Part shown: positions 1 through 5,407 of the stretch, piece by piece | Layout: each line of letters starts with the position of its first letter | Numbering within the stretch: the first letter of the stretch is position 1 | Notes under the pieces: model-generated | Told to the model about the DNA's origin: nothing | Seen by the model: only the letters and a program-made list of their open reading frames with translations | Database searches by the model: none | NCBI GenBank assembly: GCA_945870545.1 | Contig: CAMBTF010000141.1 | Location: 1-5,407 of the forward strand | Source: Akkermansia muciniphila | Lineage (GTDB): Bacteria; Verrucomicrobiota; Verrucomicrobiia; Verrucomicrobiales; Akkermansiaceae | Direction: 5' to 3' | DNA length: 5,407 bases | Made by a program: the position numbers and the translations under genes

Positions 1-45
1 AAAAGGTGAACCAGGCGGAGCAGGCAACGCCTAACGGCGCGCCTG
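1..45 (-). terminator. Possible weak terminator downstream of dnaE
   Basis: Reading the minus strand after the dnaE stop, CAGGCG (45-40) can pair with CGCCTG (17-12). A smaller stem AGGC/GCCT (32-29 with 25-22) could form inside it. A run of four T follows at 4-1, seven bases after the stem. The loop is long and the T run is cut by the window edge, so this could equally be chance pairing in GC-rich DNA. Confidence 0.22.
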
Positions 46-56
46 TCCTCGACGAC

Positions 57-3000
57 CTATTCCTCCATAAACCGATCCAGCGCGTGGTGGAGTTCGGGGG
101 AGCGTTTTACGTGGTAGGTTTCGGAAGGCTGGAGGGAGAGGCGTTTTCCGGCGGAGTTCTGGAAGTGGAGGATGACGGGGGTTTGGCCGGGGTGGCCGGT
201 GATGTGGTAGTGGATTTCCTCGAGGTCTTTGGCGGTGTGGCGGTGAGTCCAGAGTAGCAGTTCCAAGGGGCCTTTGCCGTTGGAGGCTTTCTTGGGTTTC
301 AGTTCGGCGATGTCGGAGCCGGTGAGGCGGCGGCCGCCGGTGCGGTCGTCGAGCTGGATGGCGACCTTGAGGCGGATGATGTGGCCGGGCTGGAGGATGC
401 CGGTATCGCGGGCGGGGATGTAGCTTTCCGACCAGAGCATGATCTCGCAGGAGCCGGTAAAGTCCTCGATGGTGAGGATGCCGAAGGCTTTGCCCGCCTT
501 GGTCATGCGGGACTCGATGCTGCGGATCATGCCGGCGATGGGGTAGCGGGCGCGGGGGTCCTCCAGCTCGATCTCGTCGATGAGGCCGATGCGGTTGTAT
601 TTTTCCGAGTCGAGGACGCCACGAAATTTATCGAGCGGGTGGCCGGTGACGTAGAAGCCGAGGAGTTCCTTCTCGTGGGCGAGGCGGTCGTCTTTGCTCC
701 ACTCTTCCAGCGCGTTGGTGACGGAGGCGTTTTTCGCGGGGGCGGGCGGGGCGAAGTCCATGGCGTCGAAGAGGGAGGACTGGCCGGAGGCCTTGTCGCG
801 CTGGGCGGAGGAGGCGGAGGCGACGACTTGTTCCAAGCGGGCGAACATGGTGGCGCGGTTCTCGCCGGTCCAATCGACCGCGCCGGCCTTGACGAGGTTT
901 TCCAGGATCCGCTTGTTGATGACCTTGGAATCGAGGCGGGAGGAGAAATCCTCGAGGGATTTGTAGGGGCCGTTGGCTTCGCGTTCGCGAATGGCGGTGG
1001 CCATGGCGGCTTCGCCGACGTTTTTGATGGCGGCGAGGCCGTAGCGGATCGCGGCTTTTCCGGAGGAAATTTCCGGGGCGAAGCGGAGGAGGGATTGGTT
1101 GAGATCGGGCGGGAGGATTTCCAGACCCATGCGGTGGCACTCGTTGACGAAGACGGCGATCTTGTCGGTGTTGTTTACCTCGTTGGAAAGGAGGGCGGCC
1201 ATGAACTCGACGGGGTGGTTCGCCTTCATGTAGGCGGTCCAGTAGGAGATATGGCCGTAGCAGGCGGAGTGGGATTTGTTGAAGCCGTAACCGGCGAACA
1301 TCTCGATCTTGTCGAAGATGGTGCCCGCGAGTTTCTCGCCGATGTTGTTCGCCTCCTTGCAGCCCTCGATGAAACCGGCGCGTTCCTTCGCCATCTTCTC
1401 CTTGTCCTTTTTTCCCATGGCGCGGCGGAGGAGGTCGGCCTTGCCGAGGGAGTATCCGGCGAGGAGTTTGGCGGCGTTCTGCACCTGCTCCTGGTAGATC
1501 ATGACGCCGTAGGTGTTGGAGCAGACTTGCTCTAACAGCGGGTGCTCGTACATGGCCTTCTTGCCCTTTTTCACGTCGAGCATCTGGTCGATGAACTGCA
1601 TCGCTCCGGGGCGATAGACGGCGATGAGGTCGATGATGTCGTCGATACTACGGATCTCGTACTTCTTGCAGGTCTCGACCATGCCGCCGGACTCAAGCTG
1701 GAACACGCCCATGGTCTCGCCGCGGTTGAGCATATCGAAGGTGGGTTGGTCGAAGAGGGGGACTTTCTCGATATCGAAGTCCGGGGTGTGCCGGCGGATG
1801 TGGGAGACGGCGTCGTGGATGACGGTGAGGTTTTTCAGTCCGAGGAAATCCATTTTCAGGAGGCCGACCTCGGTGATGGCGTTCATGTCATATTGGGTGA
1901 CGACCTCGCCCTCGTTGCCGCGGGTGAGGGGGACGTGCTCATCGAGGGGTCGGTCTCCGATGACGATGCCGGCGGCGTGGATACCGACGCTGCGGTTGAT
2001 ACCTTCGAGGCGGAGGGCGTAGGACCAGAGTTCCTTGTAGGTGGAGGAGGACTCGATGAGTTCGCGCAACTCGGCCTTCGCGTCCCACTCGGACTGGAGG
2101 GTGGTGCCGGGTTTCGGCTCGATCATTTTCGCGATGCGATCCGCCTCGCCGTAGGAGATGCCCATGACGCGAGAGACGTCGCGGAGCACGGACTTCGCGC
2201 CCATGGTGCCGTAGGTGATGATGTGGGAGACGGATTTCTCGCCGTATTTTTTCCGCACGTAATCGATGACCTCGGCGCGGCGCGACTGGCAGAAGTCGAT
2301 ATCGACGTCGGGCGGGGAGACGCGCTCGGGATTGAGGAAACGTTCGAAGAGGAGGCCGAACTGGAGCGGGCAGATGTTGGTGATGCCCATCGCGTAGGAG
2401 GCGAGCGAACCGGCGGCGGAGCCCCGGCCGGGGCCGACGGGGATGTCGTTATCGCGGGCCCACTGGATGAAGTCCGCGGTGATGAGGAAGTAGGAGGCGA
2501 AGCCGAGGGAGTTGATGGTATCGACCTCGTATTTCAGGCGCTCGGCGACCTCGGGGGAGTTGGCTTTTTCCTCGCCGTAGCGTTTCACGAGGCCGTCCTG
2601 GCAGATTTTCATCAGGTAGTCCTCGCGCGGGGAGCCGTCGGGCGTGGGGAACTGCGGGTATTTCTCGGAGGAGGTGGAGTCGAGCTTGATGGTGACGTTG
2701 CAGCGCTCGGCGATGACGAGGGTATTGTCGCAGGCTTGCGGGATGTCTTTGAAGATGCGGCGCATTTCAGCGGGTGTCTTGAAATAGACCTCCGGGGTGT
2801 AGCGCATGCGGGTTTCATCGATGACCATGGAGCCCGTGCCGATGCAGATCATCACATCGTGCGCCTCGTGGTCGGTGCGGTGGAGGAAATGGACGTCGTT
2901 GGCGGCGACGACCGGCAGCGAGAGTTTTTCCGCGAGGGCGACGAGCTGGGGGATGAGGTTGAGCTGGGCTTCGAGGTCGTGGTTGTGGAGTTCGACGAAA

Positions 3001-3521
3001 AGGTTGTCCTTGCCGTAGATGTCGCGGAGTTCTGTTAGGACTTCGAGCGCCTTGTCGGTTTCGCCTTTCAGCAGCCACTCGTTGACCGGGCCGGAGATGC
3101 AGCCGGAGAGGCAGATGATGCCTTTGGAGTGGGCGCGGAGGATCTCGCGATCCACGCGGGGCTTGCCGTTATACATGCCATCGAGGTGGCCGATGGAGGT
3201 GAGTTTGGAGAGGTTATGCCAGCCCTCGTTGGTCTCGGCGAGGAGGGTGAGGTGGGTGGCGGACTTGCGGTTTGGGATCTTTTTTTTCTCCGCGATGGTC
3301 TCCGGGGCGAGGTAGATCTCGCAGCCGAGGATGGGTTTCACGCCGGCTTTCTTGCAGGCTTGGTAGAACTCGATCGCTCCGAAAAGATTGCCGTGATCGG
3401 TCATGGCGACGGCGGGCATGCCGAACTCGGCGGCGCGCTTGGCCAGCTCCTCGGTACGAATCATGCCGTCGAGCAGCGAGAATTCCGTGTGCAGGTGGAG
3501 GTGGACGAAGGAATCGGACAT
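57..3521 (-). CDS. dnaE: DNA polymerase III alpha subunit (DnaE1), complete
   Basis: This is the catalytic subunit of the replicative DNA polymerase (C-family), 1154 residues against about 1160 in E. coli. It acts in the cytoplasm with the beta clamp and clamp loader. Seen in order: a PHP domain (about 1-270) opening with HLHLHTEFSLLDG; the polymerase core with GPGRGSAAGS (363-372), the DID catalytic pair D407/D409 in PPDVDIDF, and the third aspartate D558 in KMDFLG; fingers with YQEQ (676-679) and GYGFNKSHS (744-752); tandem HhH (about 822-900); a clamp-binding motif QSSLF (914-918); an OB fold (about 990-1075); and a C-terminal domain (about 1085-1154). PHP ligand positions H9, H11, D18, H43, E68, H102, C141, D209 and H211 all appear intact. 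The ATG at 3521 is chosen because HLHLHTEF follows it at the usual distance for the family; the reading frame stays open further upstream but only antisense to the next gene. No Shine-Dalgarno precedes this ATG (the preceding nine bases read CCCCGCCCC). The stop is TAG. DnaE2 and PolC are unlikely, given the clamp motif and domain order. Confidence 0.98.
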   Translation of the reverse strand: MSDSFVHLHLHTEFSLLDGMIRTEELAKRAAEFGMPAVAMTDHGNLFGAIEFYQACKKAGVKPILGCEIYLAPETIAEKKKIPNRKSATHLTLLAETNEGWHNLSKLTSIGHLDGMYNGKPRVDREILRAHSKGIICLSGCISGPVNEWLLKGETDKALEVLTELRDIYGKDNLFVELHNHDLEAQLNLIPQLVALAEKLSLPVVAANDVHFLHRTDHEAHDVMICIGTGSMVIDETRMRYTPEVYFKTPAEMRRIFKDIPQACDNTLVIAERCNVTIKLDSTSSEKYPQFPTPDGSPREDYLMKICQDGLVKRYGEEKANSPEVAERLKYEVDTINSLGFASYFLITADFIQWARDNDIPVGPGRGSAAGSLASYAMGITNICPLQFGLLFERFLNPERVSPPDVDIDFCQSRRAEVIDYVRKKYGEKSVSHIITYGTMGAKSVLRDVSRVMGISYGEADRIAKMIEPKPGTTLQSEWDAKAELRELIESSSTYKELWSYALRLEGINRSVGIHAAGIVIGDRPLDEHVPLTRGNEGEVVTQYDMNAITEVGLLKMDFLGLKNLTVIHDAVSHIRRHTPDFDIEKVPLFDQPTFDMLNRGETMGVFQLESGGMVETCKKYEIRSIDDIIDLIAVYRPGAMQFIDQMLDVKKGKKAMYEHPLLEQVCSNTYGVMIYQEQVQNAAKLLAGYSLGKADLLRRAMGKKDKEKMAKERAGFIEGCKEANNIGEKLAGTIFDKIEMFAGYGFNKSHSACYGHISYWTAYMKANHPVEFMAALLSNEVNNTDKIAVFVNECHRMGLEILPPDLNQSLLRFAPEISSGKAAIRYGLAAIKNVGEAAMATAIREREANGPYKSLEDFSSRLDSKVINKRILENLVKAGAVDWTGENRATMFARLEQVVASASSAQRDKASGQSSLFDAMDFAPPAPAKNASVTNALEEWSKDDRLAHEKELLGFYVTGHPLDKFRGVLDSEKYNRIGLIDEIELEDPRARYPIAGMIRSIESRMTKAGKAFGILTIEDFTGSCEIMLWSESYIPARDTGILQPGHIIRLKVAIQLDDRTGGRRLTGSDIAELKPKKASNGKGPLELLLWTHRHTAKDLEEIHYHITGHPGQTPVILHFQNSAGKRLSLQPSETYHVKRSPELHHALDRFMEE
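768..782 (-). other. Beta-clamp binding motif QSSLF within DnaE
   Basis: Residues 914-918 of DnaE read QSSLF, which fits the QxxLF-type sliding-clamp peptide. It sits between the tandem HhH region and the OB fold, the place where the internal clamp motif of E. coli DnaE (QADMF) lies. This supports assignment as the replicative DnaE1 rather than an accessory polymerase. Motif match and position are seen directly; clamp binding is inferred from the family. Confidence 0.85.
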
Positions 3522-3531
3522 GGGGCGGGGA

Positions 3532-3564
3532 GATTGAGGATTGTCGATTGTTGATTGTCGATTG
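3532..3564. repeat. Five-copy GATTGNN heptanucleotide tandem repeat
   Basis: GATTG occurs at 3532, 3539, 3546, 3553 and 3560, exactly every seven bases, with spacer pairs AG, TC, TT and TC. Within it, the 12-mer GATTGTCGATTG is repeated exactly at 3539-3550 and 3553-3564. On the dnaE strand the unit reads CAATCRA, ending ten bases before the dnaE ATG. Short heptanucleotide tandem repeats are known in intergenic DNA of filamentous cyanobacteria and some other phyla. Whether this array is regulatory or simply a slippage-prone intergenic repeat cannot be told here. Confidence 0.85.
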
Positions 3565-3627
3565 AAGAAACGAGAAGAGGTGATTATGCGGTTGATTTCG
3601 TCGGCGGGGGTGGCTTGCATGAGTGTC

Positions 3628-3641
3628 CCGCCGGTTGGCGG
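3628..3641. other. Small GC hairpin just upstream of the TPR gene start
   Basis: CCGCC (3628-3632) and GGCGG (3637-3641) form a perfect five-base-pair stem around a GGTT loop, nine bases before the ATG at 3651. The 3' arm overlaps the only purine-rich stretch (GGCGGA) that could serve as a ribosome binding site, so the hairpin could dampen initiation. Such short GC stems are frequent by chance in DNA of this composition; it may also be a fragment of a dispersed palindromic repeat. Confidence 0.4.
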
Positions 3642-3650
3642 AAATGATTT

Positions 3651-4469
3651 ATGTCCGACAATAAAACACTCTCCGTAGATTCCAGCGGCCCCTTGGGCGA
3701 GATTTCGCAGGCACCTCCCGCGCTGGAGATGTTTCTCGATAAGCATCAGGCAAAGGTCATCGTGTTCGCGATTATCTTGGTGATCGGCGTGGCGGTTTAC
3801 GTGGTTCAGCGTGGCATTGCGCAGAGCAATGAGGAAACGGCCGGTGGTTTGCTCACAAAGGCGGTGGATCTTTCTGATCTGCAGGGAATTGTAAAAAACC
3901 ATGAGGGAACGGCGGCGGCGTTCAGCGCGAAGGTTCTCCTCGCCGACAAGCAATGGGAGGACGGACAGCAGGACAACGCAGTCGCTACCCTCAAGGCATT
4001 CATGGCAAGCGGCGGCGCTCACCCGGCTATCGCCAGCGCGAAGGCCAGTCTTGCCTCCAAGCTGCTAGCCCAAGGAAAACTGGATGAAGCCGCCGATTTG
4101 TTCAGCGAAATGACGGATGATCCGGATACGAGTTTCTTGGCACCTTACGCATTGATTTCACTGGGTGACATCGCGGCCGCAAAAGGCGACCTCGAAGCTG
4201 CCGCGAAAGCGTATGAGACGGTGACCACTGAATTTTCCGAGAGTTCTTTCGCCCGCGATGCCTCTGAGCGAGGCCTTTTGCTAAAGGCGAAGGCTCCAGC
4301 CGAGGTTGCGGCTCCCATCACGGTGCCCGACGTAAAAATTTCCGGTAAGGACGACGGCGCGGCGGTCCCCGGGGATGTCCAGATTGAAGATCTCATCGAT
4401 GCCGCTAAGGAGGGTTCAAGCGGCGCCGGAACGAACCCGCTCCTGGAAGGTTCGCCGGATTCCGAGTGA
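3651..4469 (+). CDS. Single-pass membrane protein with extracytoplasmic TPR-like domain
   Basis: The 272-residue product has a short N-terminal cytoplasmic segment (1-34), one strongly hydrophobic helix (about 35-52, KVIVFAIILVIGVAVYVV), then a long soluble region. Two alanine-rich helical-hairpin units resembling tetratricopeptide repeats are visible: about 125-156 (ending QGKLDEAADLF) and about 164-197 (LGDIAAAKGDLEAAAKAYE). A low-complexity acidic tail (about 215-272) follows. This layout matches the YfgM-like TPR family, whose E. coli member is an inner-membrane partner of the secretion and periplasmic chaperone machinery. Family membership is inferred from architecture; a specific function is not. 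There is no cleavable signal peptide, so the helix is probably a signal anchor with the TPR part outside the cytoplasm. ATG 3651 is chosen as the first in-frame start that places the helix normally; the upstream GGCGGA is only a weak ribosome site. It is first in a rightward set with the bactofilin gene, 54 bases ahead of it, and is divergent from dnaE. Confidence 0.88.
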   Translation: MSDNKTLSVDSSGPLGEISQAPPALEMFLDKHQAKVIVFAIILVIGVAVYVVQRGIAQSNEETAGGLLTKAVDLSDLQGIVKNHEGTAAAFSAKVLLADKQWEDGQQDNAVATLKAFMASGGAHPAIASAKASLASKLLAQGKLDEAADLFSEMTDDPDTSFLAPYALISLGDIAAAKGDLEAAAKAYETVTTEFSESSFARDASERGLLLKAKAPAEVAAPITVPDVKISGKDDGAAVPGDVQIEDLIDAAKEGSSGAGTNPLLEGSPDSE

Positions 4470-4488
4470 TCCCGGGGGGAAATCCTCA

Positions 4489-4518
4489 TTGACAGGGGGG
4501 TGAGCTAATCCGTAGTTT
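4489..4518 (+). promoter_or_regulatory. Candidate sigma-70 promoter immediately before the bactofilin gene
   Basis: A perfect -35 hexamer TTGACA lies at 4489-4494 in the 54-base gap after the TPR gene. An 18-base spacer leads to TAGTTT (4513-4518), which matches the -10 consensus at only three of six positions. Transcription would then start at about 4524-4525, at or next to the GTG start codon, making a leaderless message. The -35 is convincing as a string; the -10 is weak, so the promoter as a whole is tentative. Confidence 0.3.
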
Positions 4519-4523
4519 CCGGC

Positions 4524-5078
4524 GTGTTTAAAAAAGTCATCGGCCAAGATTCCAGCGAACCGCAAAAGCCCTCGCTGACCACCCCTGAGGAGCGCTCCTC
4601 TTACGCCCCTTCGCCCGCTTCGGCGCCATCCGCTAGCTCTTCCTACGGTTCGGTGGCACCCTCTGCAAAGCCACCTGCCGGAGGCACTCGCAACGTCCTT
4701 TCCTCCGACGTGGATATCAAGGGTATCATGAAATTTCAGCACGATCTCATCGTTGACGGCAAGATCGAGGGGGAAATCCACTCCACCGGCAACCTCACGG
4801 TTGGTGAGAACGCCCGGATCAAGGCCGAGATCAAGACCGGCACCGTCGTGGTTTACGGTAAAGTCCACGGCAACATGACTGTCAGCGAGCGCGTTGAACT
4901 CAAATCAAGCGCCGAGGTAATCGGCGACATCAAGGCCCAGACCTTGGTGATCGAGGCCGGGGCTATCTTCGTCGGCAAATCAACCGTTGGCACGCCCACC
5001 CAAGCAGCTTCCGCGACTACGGAGACGAAACCCGCGCAGCCCGCGGCCGCCTCCCAGCCAGCCTTGGCAATAAGTTGA
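4524..5078 (+). CDS. Bactofilin (polymer-forming cytoskeletal protein)
   Basis: Bactofilins are small bacterial cytoskeletal proteins that polymerise without nucleotide and often scaffold cell-wall or polar machinery at the membrane. This 184-residue protein has the full architecture. It starts with a short amphipathic peptide, MFKKVIGQ (1-8), of the type used for membrane targeting. A disordered Ser/Pro/Ala linker (about 10-56) follows, then the right-handed beta-helix core (about 58-153) with the expected short repeating strands, such as LIVDGKIEGEI, LTVGENARIKAEI, VVVYGKVHGNM and EVIGDIKAQTLVI. It ends in an Ala/Pro/Thr-rich tail (154-184). The start is GTG at 4524: an in-frame stop (TAA, 4506-4508) lies just upstream, no other start codon lies between, and MFKKVIGQ fits the family N-terminus. 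No Shine-Dalgarno is at a usable distance; the G-run at 4495-4500 is over 20 bases away. It sits between the TPR membrane protein and a zinc-ribbon gene, same strand. Confidence 0.95.
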   Translation: MFKKVIGQDSSEPQKPSLTTPEERSSYAPSPASAPSASSSYGSVAPSAKPPAGGTRNVLSSDVDIKGIMKFQHDLIVDGKIEGEIHSTGNLTVGENARIKAEIKTGTVVVYGKVHGNMTVSERVELKSSAEVIGDIKAQTLVIEAGAIFVGKSTVGTPTQAASATTETKPAQPAAASQPALAIS

Positions 5079-5100
5079 GCTGTGGCGCGGTTTTGTGACT

Positions 5101-5107
5101 AGGAGGT
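5101..5107 (+). promoter_or_regulatory. Perfect Shine-Dalgarno AGGAGGT for the zinc-ribbon gene
   Basis: AGGAGGT is a full complement to the conserved 3' end of 16S rRNA and lies ten bases before the ATG at 5118. It fixes the start of the last gene, and stands out because the other three genes in the window lack a good site. Confidence 0.85.
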
Positions 5108-5117
5108 ATCTGCGTAG

Positions 5118-5407
5118 ATGGGTGTCGAAACGAAAGCGAAGCGCATCGAGCTGACATGCCCGAAGTGTGAGAATCAACAGCTTGAGCCGGCCATGGTCAT
5201 TTCGACCCTCTGCCGCTCCTGCGGTTTTCATATGGACATCATGGACGGCAAACCCGTGCCGCGCACCACGCACGTCACGAAGCTGGCCAGCGCCGGTAAA
5301 CCACCCATCCAGCATGCGTCGACGGGAACCACGGAAGCCGAGCCCAAACCGGTCAAGCGGGAAGGGGTGGGATTTTTCCGCAAAATATTTCAAGGTGAAC
5401 CCGAGAA
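5118..5407 (+). CDS. Zinc-ribbon protein, 3' end beyond the window (partial)
   Basis: The frame is open from ATG 5118 to the window edge, giving 96 residues with no stop. A four-cysteine zinc ribbon is visible near the N-terminus: CPKC (14-17) and CRSC (32-35), i.e. CX2C-X14-CX2C, followed by GFHMD. After it come a Lys/Pro/Thr-rich, probably disordered stretch (about 45-82) and a basic-hydrophobic patch GFFRKIFQGE (85-94). That patch resembles the first residues of the neighbouring bactofilin (MFKKVIGQD). Neither a signal peptide nor a membrane helix is seen, so the visible part is cytoplasmic. The gene follows the bactofilin stop by 39 bases with no terminator, so co-transcription is likely. 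I infer a partner of the bactofilin, or a second bactofilin with an N-terminal zinc ribbon whose beta-helix lies past the edge; the visible part cannot decide. The start is supported by the perfect ribosome site. Confidence 0.8.
   Translation, partial: MGVETKAKRIELTCPKCENQQLEPAMVISTLCRSCGFHMDIMDGKPVPRTTHVTKLASAGKPPIQHASTGTTEAEPKPVKREGVGFFRKIFQGEPE

Larger units (their letters stand above)
3522..3650. promoter_or_regulatory. Divergent intergenic region between dnaE and the TPR gene
   Basis: This 129-base spacer must carry start signals for both dnaE (leftward) and the TPR-protein operon (rightward). On the minus strand CATAAT at 3588-3583 matches the -10 consensus at five of six positions, but no good -35 lies 16-18 bases upstream. 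If used, transcription would start near 3576 and the heptamer repeat would fall in the dnaE 5' leader. On the plus strand no convincing sigma-70 pair was found; TTGATT (3592-3597) with TTGCAT (3615-3620) is a poor match. The role is inferred from gene orientation. Confidence 0.5.

Noticed and set aside
36..43. Eight-base palindrome GGCGCGCC downstream of dnaE
   Set aside because: A single short GC palindrome in GC-rich DNA is common by chance, and no related copies or flanking structure were seen.
6..257. 83-codon plus-strand frame at the left edge
   Set aside because: It covers the antisense of the dnaE C-terminus and has no recognisable features or ribosome site.
381..1535. 384-codon open frame on the plus strand, antisense to dnaE
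   Set aside because: Same composition artefact as the longer antisense frame; Gly/Val/Asp-rich with no motif and no ribosome site worth noting.
1542..3038. 498-codon open frame on the plus strand, antisense to dnaE
   Set aside because: Its product is a monotonous Asp/Glu/Gly/Val/Ala mixture with no recognisable domain, as expected from the complement of GC-rich, codon-biased dnaE. The minus-strand product in the same bases is an unmistakable polymerase.
3592..3620. TTGATT (17-base spacer) TTGCAT as a promoter for the TPR gene
   Set aside because: Only four of six and three of six consensus matches; this level of match is expected by chance in any spacer of this size.
3522..4022. N-terminal extension of DnaE by up to 167 residues in the open upstream frame
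   Set aside because: Most of the extension is antisense to the TPR membrane protein gene, and part is encoded by the heptamer repeat. The family N-terminus (HLHLHTEF) begins just after the ATG at 3521. The intermediate ATG at 3620 is rejected for the same reason.
4416..4868. 150-codon minus-strand frame across the TPR/bactofilin junction
   Set aside because: It is antisense to two well-supported genes and shows no domain of its own.
4980..5393. 137-codon minus-strand frame over the bactofilin end and zinc-ribbon gene
   Set aside because: It is antisense to a gene with a perfect Shine-Dalgarno and a four-cysteine zinc ribbon; the minus-strand product is Arg/Gly-rich and motif-free.

Overview
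The window is GC-rich bacterial chromosomal DNA. It holds four genes in two divergent groups, with almost no wasted space. From the combination of a ~1150-residue DnaE1, a bactofilin and a zinc-ribbon protein, plus the overall look of the DnaE sequence, I would guess Verrucomicrobiota (class Verrucomicrobiae or nearby). This is recollection-based inference; the window contains no rRNA or other phylogenetic marker beyond dnaE. No mobile element, CRISPR array, tRNA or phage gene is visible.

Left two thirds, minus strand (57-3521): dnaE, the replicative DNA polymerase III alpha subunit. It is complete, with PHP domain, polymerase core, tandem HhH, clamp-binding motif, OB fold and C-terminal domain. 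All the metal-ligand positions I can assign in the PHP domain are present, unlike in E. coli DnaE. A short 56-base stretch follows its stop codon and may contain a weak terminator.

Divergent spacer (3522-3650): 129 bases between dnaE and the plus-strand genes. It holds five copies of GATTG at an exact 7-base period, immediately upstream of dnaE, and a small GC hairpin immediately upstream of the plus-strand gene.

Right third, plus strand: a single-pass membrane protein with an extracytoplasmic TPR-like domain (3651-4469), a bactofilin (4524-5078) and the start of a zinc-ribbon protein that runs off the right edge (5118 onward). Gaps are 54 and 39 bases. The arrangement suggests an envelope or cytoskeleton module: a membrane-anchored protein-interaction scaffold, a polymer-forming cytoskeletal protein, and a cytoplasmic zinc-binding protein whose visible C-terminal end resembles the bactofilin N-terminal membrane-targeting peptide. 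The three genes use very different translation signals: a weak site near a hairpin, a GTG start with no Shine-Dalgarno but a perfect TTGACA box upstream, and a perfect AGGAGGT. I see no convincing new multi-gene system. The most interesting lead is the bactofilin/zinc-ribbon pair, whose second member is cut by the window edge.
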